Program-made: the position numbers and the translations under genes | In this document: positions 32,512 through 41,018 of the stretch, piece after piece | Numbering within the stretch: the first letter of the stretch is position 1 | Layout: every line of letters begins with the position of its first letter | Notes under the pieces: generated by a model | Told to the model about the DNA's origin: nothing | What the model saw: the letters and a program-made list of their open reading frames with translations, nothing else | The model's database searches: none | Source: Streptomyces termitum | GTDB lineage: Bacteria; Actinomycetota; Actinomycetes; Streptomycetales; Streptomycetaceae | Assembly: GCF_014650175.1 (NCBI RefSeq) | Contig: NZ_BMUL01000011.1 | Coordinates: 206,322-270,321 of the forward strand | Direction of reading: 5' to 3' | DNA length: 64,000 nucleotides

Positions 32512-32922
32512 TCAGCGGTCCTTCGGATCGAGCGCCCACAGGCCGAGGACGACCAGGAACGACAGGACGAGGAAGCCCGCACCCCACCAGGCGGTGCCGG
32601 TGTTCCCGGACATCCACTCGTCCACCACGATGGTCAGCGCCCACAGCTGGCCGATCAGCACCGTGAGCGCCAGCGCGAGCCGCGCCGACAGCTTCGAGGA
32701 GCGCTCCGGTTCCTGCTCCGTGCCCGCTCCCGGGCCCGGCCCGGTGTGCCGGACGCGCGGGTCGGCGTATCCGCTGGTGGGCCGGATCTGCGGATACCGC
32801 TCGTGCACCGGCCGGTTCAGTCTCGGCTCGGCGCTGCCCGGGTGGTACGAGGGCGGCTGGGCCGGCGGCGGGTCCGCCGGCCGGGGGGCCCTCGGGTCCT
32901 GCGGGAAGGCGCTGTCGGTCAT
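32512..32922 (-). CDS. Small membrane protein closing the molybdoenzyme operon
   Basis: 136 residues from ATG 32922 overlapping the Rieske stop (ATGA). The first 75 residues are Pro/Arg-rich and disordered. Two membrane helices follow (ALALTVLIGQLWALTIVVDE and WWGAGFLVLSFLVVLGLWAL) and the chain ends DPKDR. I recognise no family. Tight coupling to the Rieske gene suggests a small accessory subunit or anchor of that complex. Confidence 0.78.
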   Translation of the reverse strand: MTDSAFPQDPRAPRPADPPPAQPPSYHPGSAEPRLNRPVHERYPQIRPTSGYADPRVRHTGPGPGAGTEQEPERSSKLSARLALALTVLIGQLWALTIVVDEWMSGNTGTAWWGAGFLVLSFLVVLGLWALDPKDR

Positions 32923-33554
32923 GTGCGCTCGCTCCTCTCGCCCTCGGCTCCGGCGCCGCCCCGGCACAGGCGCAGGGCGTCGCCCTGCTGGCGGCACAGA
33001 CCCTCCTGGAGGCTCTCGCCGGAGCGGGCCGTGCCGATGGCCCAGACGCTCCCGTCGAGCTGCTCGATCAGCAGGACCTTGGGCAGGCCGCGCGGCGGCG
33101 GGCCCGCGGTGACCTCCCCGGTGCGGGCGTCGAAGATCCCCTCGTGGCAGGGGCAGTACAGCTCGCCCTCGCTGCCGCGCTCCTTGCGCCACAGGACGGC
33201 GCAGGCGAGGTGGGTGCAGACGGCCGAGTAGCCCGCGAGGGTGCCGTCGGCCATGCGGACGGCGATGGCCCGGTCCTCGTCGCCGGGGTAGCGGAAGGCG
33301 AGGGACTCGCCGGGCAGGATCCGGTCCGCGATCTTCTTGGGCTCGGGGGTGCCGTCCCCGTCGCCGTGGCGGTGCAGGATGCCGGAGGCGACGGCGACGC
33401 CGCCGACGGCGAGTCCGCCGGAGACGGTGGCCACGATCCGCAGGTAGTCGCGGCGGGTGGTGAGGGAGTCGGCGGCGATCCGGTCGTGCAGCGCCTCCTG
33501 GGCCGCGTCGGTGTCCCGGGACCCCTCGGCGGGCGGCTGTTCGGTGACGCTCAT
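32919..33554 (-). CDS. Rieske [2Fe-2S] protein with Tat-like signal anchor
   Basis: 211 residues. A twin-arginine sequence (TTRRDYLRIVATVSGGLAV) and hydrophobic stretch at about 33-60 suggest export by Tat as an anchored protein. The cluster ligands are CTHLAC and CPCHEG, giving the Cys-x-His / Cys-x-x-His pattern of Rieske centres, followed by FDARTGEVTAGPPPRGLP. It should carry electrons on the outer face. It overlaps both neighbours by ATGA, so it belongs functionally with the ferredoxin and molybdoenzyme upstream. Confidence 0.92.
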   Translation of the reverse strand: MSVTEQPPAEGSRDTDAAQEALHDRIAADSLTTRRDYLRIVATVSGGLAVGGVAVASGILHRHGDGDGTPEPKKIADRILPGESLAFRYPGDEDRAIAVRMADGTLAGYSAVCTHLACAVLWRKERGSEGELYCPCHEGIFDARTGEVTAGPPPRGLPKVLLIEQLDGSVWAIGTARSGESLQEGLCRQQGDALRLCRGGAGAEGERSERT

Positions 33555-34150
33555 CTGACATCCACTCCGTTGATCTCTACGACCGGAAGGCCGCCGGGCA
33601 CGGGCCACCGGACCTTGTCGGCGGGGACGACCATCGCCACGCCGGTGTGGACGACGACGTCGCCGAAGGTGAAGGAGTCGGCGACCTGGACGCCGGGGCG
33701 TTCGGCGCGGAGTTCGTCGAGGGTGCCGTAGAAGAGGGCGCCGGTGGGGCAGACGGTGGCGCACATGGGGGCGAGACCGTAGGCGGTGCGGTCGTAGCAG
33801 AGGTTGCACTTCATCTGGAGCTTCGCCTGGAGGTCGATCTTGGGCACGCCGAAGGGGCAGGCGTTGACGCAGTTGGCGCAGCCGATGCAGCGGGTGGTGT
33901 CGGCCTGCTGCACCACGCCGTCGGCGGTCACCAGGATCGCGTCGGCGGGGCAGACCTCGGCGCAGGGGGCGACGGGGTCCTCGCAGTGCATGCAGACGGT
34001 GGGAAGGGAGGCGACGGTATGACCCTCGTCGGGGTAGTCGAGGTGGATCATCGACTTGCCGCGGTGCGAGTCGCATTCGCGGCAGGCGGAGACGCATGCC
34101 TGGCAGCCGATGCAGCGGCCCGGGTCGATGAAGATGGTGCGGCCCATCAT
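33551..34150 (-). CDS. Four-cluster 4Fe-4S ferredoxin subunit (NrfC/HybA-like)
   Basis: 199 residues from the ATG pair at 34150-34145; AGGAG sits in the end of the upstream gene. Four [4Fe-4S] sets are visible: CIGCQACVSACRECD, CMHCEDPVAPCAEVCP, CIGCANCVNACPFG and CNLCYDRT with MCATVCPTGAL. This is the electron-wire subunit of membrane molybdoenzymes (DmsB/NrfC class). No signal peptide is present. It would connect the catalytic subunit upstream with the Rieske or cytochrome partner. Confidence 0.93.
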   Translation of the reverse strand: MMGRTIFIDPGRCIGCQACVSACRECDSHRGKSMIHLDYPDEGHTVASLPTVCMHCEDPVAPCAEVCPADAILVTADGVVQQADTTRCIGCANCVNACPFGVPKIDLQAKLQMKCNLCYDRTAYGLAPMCATVCPTGALFYGTLDELRAERPGVQVADSFTFGDVVVHTGVAMVVPADKVRWPVPGGLPVVEINGVDVR

Positions 34151-34156
34151 GAGCGG

Positions 34157-36469
34157 TCAGCTCCTCTCCGCGGTGCCCCGGCCCTGCGGGGACGTGGGCG
34201 GCAGGGGGTCGGTGCGGGACACCTGGGTCTCCGGGTAGGCGGGCTGTCCCGGGGCGGTCGGCGGGGCGGGGACCTCGTCGACGCGTTCGGCGGCCTCGAT
34301 GCGGGCCGCGCACACCTTGTACTCGGGGATCTTGGAGCGCGGGTCGAGGGCGTCGATGGTGAGGGCGTTGGCAGCGGTGGGGACCGGCCAGTGGTAGGGG
34401 ATGAAGACGGTGTCGGGGCGGATGGCCTCGGTGACCAGGGCGGGGAAGACCTCGCTGCCGCGGCGGGTGACGACGCGGACGGGGTCGCCGTTGCGGAAGC
34501 CGTGGGAGGGGTGGACCTCGACCCAGGGGCGGGGGGTCTGCTCGACGAGGGCGCCGAGCCGGCGGGTCTGGTTGCCGGAGAGGAAGTGGGCGACGGTGCG
34601 GCCGGTGGTGAGCGAGAGGGGGTACTCCTCGCTGTACGGGTCCATCGGCGGGTGCCACTCGACGACCTGGAGGTGGACCTTGCCGTCGGGGTGGTAGGTG
34701 CGGCCGTCCTCGAAGAGGCGGGGGGTGCCGGGGTGGTCGGTCGTCGGGCAGGGCCAGGCGATGCCGCCGGTCTCCTCCAGGCGCTCGTAGGTGATGCCGT
34801 AGTAGTCGTTGACCGTGCCGGCGGAGGCGATGCGGAGCTCCTCGAAGACGGAGCGGGAGTCGGGGAACTCGAACTTGTCTCCGGCGCCGAGCCGTTTGGC
34901 GAGCTCGCGGATGACCCAGGTGTCGGTGCGGACCCCGGCCGGGGGTTCCTGGGCCTTGTTGTGCTTGACGACGCGGGCCTCGGCGTTGGCCATGACGCCC
35001 TCGTCCTCGGCCCAGACGGTGACGGGGAAGACCACGTGGGCGTTGGCGGCGGTCTCGGAGAGGAAGAAGTCGAACTGGGCGTGGAATTCGAGGGTGTCGT
35101 ACCCCTCCTTGACCGTGGCGTAGTTCGGGAGGGAGACGAAGGGGTTGTTGCAGATGCCGATGAGGCCGCGGATCTCGCGGCGCTGCATCTGCCAGACCAT
35201 CTCCATCATGGAGGTGCCGGCGGGCGGCAGTTCGGACTCCTCGATGCCCCAGATCTCGCAGATCTGGCGGCGGTGCTCGGGGTTGGTGATGGAGCGGCCG
35301 CCGGGGAGCAGGTCGGACTTCTGGCCGTGCTCGCGGCCGCCCTGGCCGTTGCCCTGGCCGGTGATGGTGCCGTAGCCGGCGCCGGGCTTGCCGATGTTCC
35401 CGGTGGCGACGCAGAGGTTGATGATGGTGAGGCAGTTCTCGACGCCCTGGGAGTGGTGCTCGACGCCGCGGGCGTGCCAGGCCATGGCCCGGCCGGCGCC
35501 GGCGAACATGCGGGCGACCTGGACGATCTGCTCCTCGGGGACGCCGCAGACGGCGGCGGAGCGGGACGGCGGGTAGGCGGCGACGGTGGCCCTGACCTCG
35601 TCCCAGCCGGTGGTGTGGGCGGCGAGGTACGCCTCGTCGGTGAGGCCCTCGGCGACGATCACGTGCAGGACGGCGTTGAAGAAGGCGGAGTCGGTGCCGG
35701 GCTTGAGGGCGACGTGGACGTCGGCGGTGCGGGCGACGGCGGTCTGCCGGGGGTCGACCACGATGAGGCTGGCGCCGCGGTCCCGCGCGCCCCACAGGTA
35801 CTGGGTCATCACCGGGAAGCATTCGCCGACGTTGGAGCCGGCGATGAGGAGGCAGTCGGTGAGGAGGATGTCGGAGAAGGGGTTGCCGGCCCGGTCGATG
35901 CCGAAGGCGAGCTTGTTGGCGCCGGCGGCGGAGACCATGCAGAGGCGGCCGTTGTAGTCGACGTGCCGGGTCTTGAGGGCGACGCGGGCGAACTTGCCGA
36001 CGAGGTAGGTCTTCTCCGAGTAGAGGCTGGCGCCGCCGAGGAGACCGAAGGCGTCGGCGCCGTGCTCGGCCTGGATGCGGCGGATCTCGGCGACGGTGTG
36101 GTCGAGGGCCTCGTCCCAGCTGACCTCGCGGAACTCCTCGTGGCGGCTGCGGCGCAGCAGCGGGGCGGTGAGCCGGTCGGGGTGGTTGACCTGCTGGTAG
36201 GCGTTGATGCCCTTGGGGCAGAGCCGCATCCGGTTGATGTCGTGGTTGCGGGGTTCGACGCCGAAGACCTTGCCGCCGTGGTCGACCCGCAGGTACATGC
36301 CGCACTGCACGCCGCAGAAGCAGCAGTGGGTGGGGACGAGGGTCTCCCCGTTCTGGTCGGCGTGCCAGCGGTCGGCGGGGATGCCTCCGGCGTCGCGGAA
36401 GCTGCGGGTGCCGGGCGGGGCGACGGAGGGGTCGAGCGGCAGCGCGCGGGACGGGTCGGTGGCGGTCAC
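34157..36469 (-). CDS. Molybdopterin oxidoreductase, Cys-ligated nitrate reductase/formate dehydrogenase type
   Basis: 770 residues from GTG 36469, which follows the TAA of the upstream gene with no gap. An N-terminal [4Fe-4S] motif (CCFCGVQCGMYL ... RLCPKG) is followed by the bis-MGD domain. The Mo ligand is probably the Cys in NGRLCMVSAAG, as in assimilatory NasA/NarB and Cys-type formate dehydrogenases; no in-frame TGA suggests selenocysteine. Further motifs: GSNVGECFPV, VVDPRQTAVA, GTITGQGNGQGGREHGQ and the C-terminal MGD-binding domain (NGDPVRVVTRRG). Sequence alone does not decide nitrate against formate. pfl genes and narK nearby allow either. Confidence 0.9.
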   Translation of the reverse strand: MTATDPSRALPLDPSVAPPGTRSFRDAGGIPADRWHADQNGETLVPTHCCFCGVQCGMYLRVDHGGKVFGVEPRNHDINRMRLCPKGINAYQQVNHPDRLTAPLLRRSRHEEFREVSWDEALDHTVAEIRRIQAEHGADAFGLLGGASLYSEKTYLVGKFARVALKTRHVDYNGRLCMVSAAGANKLAFGIDRAGNPFSDILLTDCLLIAGSNVGECFPVMTQYLWGARDRGASLIVVDPRQTAVARTADVHVALKPGTDSAFFNAVLHVIVAEGLTDEAYLAAHTTGWDEVRATVAAYPPSRSAAVCGVPEEQIVQVARMFAGAGRAMAWHARGVEHHSQGVENCLTIINLCVATGNIGKPGAGYGTITGQGNGQGGREHGQKSDLLPGGRSITNPEHRRQICEIWGIEESELPPAGTSMMEMVWQMQRREIRGLIGICNNPFVSLPNYATVKEGYDTLEFHAQFDFFLSETAANAHVVFPVTVWAEDEGVMANAEARVVKHNKAQEPPAGVRTDTWVIRELAKRLGAGDKFEFPDSRSVFEELRIASAGTVNDYYGITYERLEETGGIAWPCPTTDHPGTPRLFEDGRTYHPDGKVHLQVVEWHPPMDPYSEEYPLSLTTGRTVAHFLSGNQTRRLGALVEQTPRPWVEVHPSHGFRNGDPVRVVTRRGSEVFPALVTEAIRPDTVFIPYHWPVPTAANALTIDALDPRSKIPEYKVCAARIEAAERVDEVPAPPTAPGQPAYPETQVSRTDPLPPTSPQGRGTAERS

Positions 36470-37600
36470 TTACTGGAAGCCCTTCTTGACGTGGGTGAGG
36501 TAGGCGTTGCCGCGCAGGACGCGTTTGCAGCGGGGGCAGTACTCGGCCCATTCGTCGAAGTCGAGCTTGAGGTCCTTCATGGTGCCGCGCAGGTTCTCGA
36601 CGTAGGCGGCGGTGTCGATGGGCTCGTGGCAGCGGCGGCAGGTCTTCAGTTCCCCGTCGGCGTCCTTGTCGCGGGAGGTGTACTTGAACAGCTGCATGCC
36701 GACGGCGGCGGGCCGCTGCACGATGTGGAAGAACTTCCCGAACGGGATGTAGATGAGGGTGAAGACGACCGAGACCATGTGGAGGACGGCCAGGAACTCG
36801 TAGCCGCCGCCGTGCAGGAAGATCGACGAGAAGGTGAGCAGGAGGCCGGTCACCGAGACGACGACCAGGGCGATCAGCGGGATCAGGTCGTAGGCGAAGC
36901 GCTGGCCGGTGATGGCGCCGCGGTCCTTCATGCGCCGCCACAGGAAGTAGGAGGCGCCGGAGATGACGAGGACGGCGGCGATGTCCAGGCCGTGGAACAT
37001 GAGCCAGCCGATGATGTTCAGCGCGTTGAAGCCGAGGACCTTGAAGCCCCAGATCCGCATCTCGTAGCCGGGTCCGTCGCCGCTGCCGGAGGTGAAGGTG
37101 AACCAGCCCCAGGTGAGGGGGAAGGTGATGAGCGCGGCGAGGACGCAGCCCCAGAAGAGGAGCTGGTGGGCGGCCCAGCGGGCGTGCGAGCGGGCGCCGA
37201 GGAACTTCTGGAGGCCGAGGTAGGTGGCGATCATCTTCGGCAGGGCGGTGGGGGCGCGGCGGAAGTTGGCCGCGGAGAAGAAGGAGCGCCAGCCCTGGCG
37301 GAAGAGGCGCCGGGCGCCGGGGGCGGAGACCCACACGGTGTAGCGGTAGGCGACGCCGAAGGCGAGGAAGACGGTGGCGACGGCGTAGGGCAGCAGGGCC
37401 GAGTCGAAGTCGCGGAGCAGCCTGCTGCCGAAGACGATCGCGAGGATCAGCAGGGCGGAGACGGCGGCCCCGGCGAGGACGGCGCGGCGGCGCACGGCGG
37501 CGGGGGTCTGGGGCGCGGGGCCGTCCGCGGCCGGTGCGGCACCCGGGGCGGGCGGGTCCGGCGCGGGGGTGGGATCGGCGGTCTGCGGTGGCTCGGTCAC
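36470..37600 (-). CDS. Cytochrome-b-like membrane subunit with C-terminal double CxxC domain
   Basis: 376 residues from GTG 37600; the leader has no Shine-Dalgarno but TACCGT six bases before the start would suit a leaderless message. A Pro-rich start is followed by about six membrane helices. Paired histidines (FHGLDIAAVLVIS; LHMVSVVFTLIYIPFGKFFH) resemble the quinone-oxidising NarI/DsrM/HdrE heme-b subunits. The cytoplasmic tail has CRRCHEP and CPRCKR 40 residues apart: either a zinc ribbon or a heme-c-like CxxCH. First gene of the five-gene operon, likely passing electrons between quinol and the iron-sulfur subunits. Confidence 0.8.
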   Translation of the reverse strand: MTEPPQTADPTPAPDPPAPGAAPAADGPAPQTPAAVRRRAVLAGAAVSALLILAIVFGSRLLRDFDSALLPYAVATVFLAFGVAYRYTVWVSAPGARRLFRQGWRSFFSAANFRRAPTALPKMIATYLGLQKFLGARSHARWAAHQLLFWGCVLAALITFPLTWGWFTFTSGSGDGPGYEMRIWGFKVLGFNALNIIGWLMFHGLDIAAVLVISGASYFLWRRMKDRGAITGQRFAYDLIPLIALVVVSVTGLLLTFSSIFLHGGGYEFLAVLHMVSVVFTLIYIPFGKFFHIVQRPAAVGMQLFKYTSRDKDADGELKTCRRCHEPIDTAAYVENLRGTMKDLKLDFDEWAEYCPRCKRVLRGNAYLTHVKKGFQ

Positions 37601-37665
37601 GGGGCCACGGTAGGACGCGTGTGCCTATTTAGCCCGTTTTGAACCCTTCGGGAGTGAACGCGTCG

Positions 37666-37695
37666 CGCCCCTTCCCCGGCGGGGGGGAAGGGGCG
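37666..37695 (-). terminator. Terminator after pflA
   Basis: A perfect 12-bp stem, 37666-37677 with 37684-37695, with a six-base G-rich loop. It lies 19 bases beyond the pflA stop and before the leader of the cytochrome-b-like gene. Confidence 0.8.
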
Positions 37696-37714
37696 TGGGA
37701 GAGGAGACCGACGG

Positions 37715-38533
37715 TCAGACCGCGTGCAGGCCGTGGGCTCGGAAGACCTCGCGGGCGGACGCGACCCGCTCCGGGGAGGGCGCCGGGGTGTCGTGGAGGG
37801 TGAAGGTCTTCCCCAGCGCCTGCCACTTCGCCTCGCCCAGCTTGTGGAAGGGGAGGACGTCGACGCGGGACACGTTGCCGAGACCGCCCGCGAAGGCGGC
37901 GACGCCCTCCACGTCGGCCGGGTCGTCGGTCAGGCCCGGGACGAGCACGAACCGGACGTGCACCTCCCGGCCCAGGTCGGCCAGCCGACGGGCGAAGTCC
38001 AGGGTCGGCCGCAGCGGCCGGCCGGTCACCTTCCGGTACGTGTCGGGGTCCCAGGACTTGATGTCGAGGAGGACGAGGTCGGTGTCGCGCAGCAGGGCGT
38101 CGGTGGCGCGGACGCCCAGGAAACCGGAGGTGTCGAGGGCGGTGTGCAGGCCCAGCTCGTGCTTCAGGCGGTGCAGCAGCTCGCCCGTGAAGACCGGCTG
38201 GAGCAGCGGCTCGCCGCCCGAGACGGTGGCGCCGCCGCCGGAGGCCGCGATGAAGCGGACGTACTTCGACGCCTCGGCGATCACGGCGTCGGCGGAGGTC
38301 CGCTTCCCGTTCCGCATCTTCCACGTGTCCGGGTTGTGGCAGTAGAGGCAGGTCAGCGGGCAGCCCGACAGGAAGGTGACGAAGCGGGTGCCGGGCCCGT
38401 CGACGCCCGTCGAGAGGTCCCAGGAGTGCACCGACCCCTCGGACGGGCGGTGCGTCGCCGCGGCCGCCGGTGTGGCGGCCCGGACCGGTGGGACCTGGCG
38501 GACGGGGATGCCCGGACCGAGCAGCGTGGTCAT
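37715..38533 (-). CDS. pflA: Pyruvate formate-lyase activating enzyme
   Basis: 272 residues from ATG 38533 with AGGAGG eight bases upstream. Radical-SAM cluster motif CPLTCLYCHNPDTW (CxxxCxxC), then GGGATVSGGEPLLQP (SAM-binding GGEP), DTSGFLG and LLDIKSWD. It makes the glycyl radical on PflB with SAM and a reduced [4Fe-4S] cluster. The N-terminal 35 residues are an Ala/Pro extension relative to E. coli PflA. It lies 42 bases downstream of pflB and surely shares its transcript. The enzyme is oxygen-sensitive, so function requires microaerobic cells. Confidence 0.95.
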   Translation of the reverse strand: MTTLLGPGIPVRQVPPVRAATPAAAATHRPSEGSVHSWDLSTGVDGPGTRFVTFLSGCPLTCLYCHNPDTWKMRNGKRTSADAVIAEASKYVRFIAASGGGATVSGGEPLLQPVFTGELLHRLKHELGLHTALDTSGFLGVRATDALLRDTDLVLLDIKSWDPDTYRKVTGRPLRPTLDFARRLADLGREVHVRFVLVPGLTDDPADVEGVAAFAGGLGNVSRVDVLPFHKLGEAKWQALGKTFTLHDTPAPSPERVASAREVFRAHGLHAV

Positions 38534-38575
38534 GGCAGGACCTCCTGGGGGAGGAAGGGATGGGTGGGACGGGGT

Positions 38576-40846
38576 TCAGAGGGAGCCGTGGAAGGTGCGG
38601 TTGAGGACGTCGAGCTGCTGTTCGCGGGTGAGGCGGACGAAGTTCACGGCGTAGCCGGAGACCCGGATGGTGAGCTGGGGGTAGTTCTCGGGGTGCTCCA
38701 TGGCGTCCATGAGGACGTCGCGGTTCAGGACGTTGACGTTCATGTGGAAGCCGTCGACGGCCGTGTAGCCGTCGAGGACGCCGGCGAGGTTCGCGATCCG
38801 CTCCTCGGGGGTGCGGCCGAGGCCGTCGGGGGTGACGGTGTGGGTGAGGGAGATGCCGTCCTCGGCGTCCTCGTAGGGGAGCTTGGCGACCGAGAGGGCG
38901 GAGGCGACGTAGCCGTGGGTGTCGCGGCCGTTCATCGGGTTGGCGCCCGGGGAGAAGGGCTCGCCGGCGCGGCGGCCGTCGGGGGTGTTGCCGGTCTTCT
39001 TGCCGTAGACGACGTTCGAGGTGATGGTGAGGACGGACTGGGTGTGCTCGGCGTTCCGGTAGGTGGGGTGCTTGCGCACCTTGCGCATGAACTCCTCGAC
39101 GAGTCCGACGGCGATCTCGTCGGCGCGCTCGTCGTTGTTGCCGTAGGCCGGGTAGTCGCCGTCGATCAGGTAGTCGGTGGCGAGTCCGGTCGCGTCGCGG
39201 ACGGGGGTGACCTTCGCGTACTTGACGGCGGCGAGGGAGTCGGCGGCGACGGAGAGTCCGGCGATGCCGCAGGCCATGGTGCGGCGCACGTCGCGGTCGT
39301 GGAGCGCCATCTCCAGGCGCTCGTACGCGTACTTGTCGTGCATGTAGTGGATGACGTTGAGGGCGTGGACGTAGACGCCGGCGAGCCATTCCATCTGCGC
39401 GTCGAACTTGGCCATGACCTCGTCGTAGTCGAGGACCTCGGAGGTGAGGGCGCCGGTGGCGGGGCCGACCTGGGCGCCGGACTTCTCGTCGCGGCCGCCG
39501 TTGATCGCGTACAGCAGGGTCTTGGCGAGGTTGACGCGGGCGCCGAAGAACTGCATCTGCTTGCCGACGGGCATGGCGGAGACGCAGCAGGCGATGGCGG
39601 TGTCGTCGCCGAAGCGGGGGCGCATCAGCTCGTCGGACTCGTACTGCACGGACGAGGTGTCGATGGAGACCTTGGCGCAGAACTCCTTGAAGCCCCGCGG
39701 GAGGCTCGGCGACCAGAAGACGGTCATGTTCGGCTCGGGGGCCGGGCCGAGGTTGTAGAGGGTCTGGAGGTAGCGGAAGGAGGTCCGGGTGACGAGCGGG
39801 CGGCCGTCCTCGCCCATGCCGCCGATGGACTCGGTGACCCAGGTCGGGTCGCCGGAGAACAGTTCGTCGTACTCGGGGGTGCGCAGGAAGCGGACGATGC
39901 GGAGCTTGATGATGAAGTCGTCGATGATCTCCTGCGCCCGCTCCTCGGTGAGGACGCCCGCGTCGAGGTCGCGCTGGAGGTAGACGTCGACGAAGGTGGA
40001 GGTGCGGCCGAGCGACATGGCGGCGCCGTTCTGCTCCTTCACGGCGGCCAGGTAGGCGAAGTACAGCCACTGGACGGCCTCGTGGCCGCTGGTGGCGGGG
40101 CCCGAGATGTCGTGGCCGTACGAGGCGGCCATGGCCTTGAGTTCGCCGAGGGCGCGGATCTGCTCGGCGAGTTCCTCGCGGAGCCGGATGGTCTCCTCCA
40201 GGGAGCGGTTCCCGGCGGGGAGGGCGTCGAGTCCGGCCTTCTCCTCCTTCTTCACCTCGATGAGGCGGTCGACGCCGTAGAGGGCGACGCGGCGGTAGTC
40301 GCCGATGATGCGGCCGCGGCCGTAGGCGTCGGGGAGGCCGGTGACGATGCCGGCCTTGCGGGCGGCCCGGATCTCGGGGGTGTAGGCGTCGAAGACCCCG
40401 GCGTTGTGGGTCTTGCGGTGCTCGGTGAAGACCTTCTCCAGCTCCTCGGAGACCGGGTAGCCGTAGGTCTCCAGGGCGCCGGCGACCATGCGCCAGCCGC
40501 CGTAGGGCATGATCGCGCGCTTGAGGGGGGCGTCGGTCTGGAGGCCGACGATCAGGTCCTTGCCGCGGTCGATCCAGCCGGGGGCGTGGGCGGTGATCGT
40601 GGAGGGGATGTCGTACGCGACGTCGTACACGCCCTTGGCGCGCTCCTCGGGGAAGCGGTCGGTGACGGCCTTCCAGACGGCGAGGGTCCGGTCGGTGGGC
40701 CCGGCGAGGAAGCCGGCGTCGCCCTCGTACGGGGTGTAGTTCCGCTGGATGAAGTCGCGGACGTCGACGGCGTCGCGCCAGAGGCCGCCCTTGAAGCCCT
40801 TCCAGGCCCGCTCGGTCACCGTGGTCTCCGCAGGGGTGGCAGTCAT
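38576..40846 (-). CDS. pflB: Pyruvate formate-lyase (formate C-acetyltransferase)
   Basis: 756 residues from ATG 40846, where the protein aligns from the start with classic PFL (AWKGFKGGLWRDAVDVRDFI, NYTPYEGDAGFLAGPT). The adjacent catalytic cysteines are Cys420-Cys421 (AIACCVSAMPVG) and the radical glycine is Gly731 in RVSGYAVNF, so all key residues are intact. It splits pyruvate with CoA into acetyl-CoA and formate. PFL is rare in obligate aerobes such as Streptomyces. Formate made here could feed the molybdoenzyme encoded next door. A DevR-like palindrome is 100 bases upstream. Confidence 0.96.
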   Translation of the reverse strand: MTATPAETTVTERAWKGFKGGLWRDAVDVRDFIQRNYTPYEGDAGFLAGPTDRTLAVWKAVTDRFPEERAKGVYDVAYDIPSTITAHAPGWIDRGKDLIVGLQTDAPLKRAIMPYGGWRMVAGALETYGYPVSEELEKVFTEHRKTHNAGVFDAYTPEIRAARKAGIVTGLPDAYGRGRIIGDYRRVALYGVDRLIEVKKEEKAGLDALPAGNRSLEETIRLREELAEQIRALGELKAMAASYGHDISGPATSGHEAVQWLYFAYLAAVKEQNGAAMSLGRTSTFVDVYLQRDLDAGVLTEERAQEIIDDFIIKLRIVRFLRTPEYDELFSGDPTWVTESIGGMGEDGRPLVTRTSFRYLQTLYNLGPAPEPNMTVFWSPSLPRGFKEFCAKVSIDTSSVQYESDELMRPRFGDDTAIACCVSAMPVGKQMQFFGARVNLAKTLLYAINGGRDEKSGAQVGPATGALTSEVLDYDEVMAKFDAQMEWLAGVYVHALNVIHYMHDKYAYERLEMALHDRDVRRTMACGIAGLSVAADSLAAVKYAKVTPVRDATGLATDYLIDGDYPAYGNNDERADEIAVGLVEEFMRKVRKHPTYRNAEHTQSVLTITSNVVYGKKTGNTPDGRRAGEPFSPGANPMNGRDTHGYVASALSVAKLPYEDAEDGISLTHTVTPDGLGRTPEERIANLAGVLDGYTAVDGFHMNVNVLNRDVLMDAMEHPENYPQLTIRVSGYAVNFVRLTREQQLDVLNRTFHGSL

Positions 40847-40946
40847 TGCCCGCACCGCCTTCTTCGAGTCGTTCGATCGCGTCGTTGCTTGCCTCCATTC
40901 CACTCCTCCCGGCCGGTCGCGGACGGCGGCATTGGTCACCGGCGCA

Positions 40947-40960
40947 GGGCCGTAGGTCCC
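40947..40960. promoter_or_regulatory. DevR/DosR-like box upstream of pflB
   Basis: GGGCCGTAGGTCCC matches 12 of 14 bases of the palindrome GGGACCTAGGTCCC and 11 of 14 of the mycobacterial DosR core. It is about 100 bases before pflB. Similar sites precede narK and the questin-oxidase-like gene. Identity of the binding protein (OsdR in S. coelicolor is the natural guess) is inference. Confidence 0.55.
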
Positions 40961-40976
40961 CTTTCCCGAGATGCGG

Positions 40977-41002
40977 AAAGGCCCCGCCGGGGCGGGACCT
41001 TT
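40977..41002 (-). terminator. Terminator after narK
   Basis: AAAGG-x-CCCGCC at 40977-40988 pairs with GGCGGG-x-CCTTT at 40991-41002, a 12-bp stem with one mismatch. It lies 16 bases past the narK stop, separating narK from pflB. Confidence 0.6.
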
Positions 41003-41018
41003 CACGGCGGGGCAGGGC

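Noticed and set aside
34157..36469. Selenocysteine formate dehydrogenase
   Set aside because: The frame has no internal TGA and the Mo-ligand position reads Cys (GRLCMVS).
36470..36700. True c-type cytochrome from CRRCH
   Set aside because: The motif lies in a cytoplasmic tail paired with a second CxxC, which fits a zinc ribbon better. Kept only as an alternative.
38576..40846. Another glycyl-radical enzyme (diol dehydratase or TMA lyase type)
   Set aside because: The adjacent Cys420-Cys421 pair is specific to pyruvate/ketoacid formate-lyases; other members have a single Cys.
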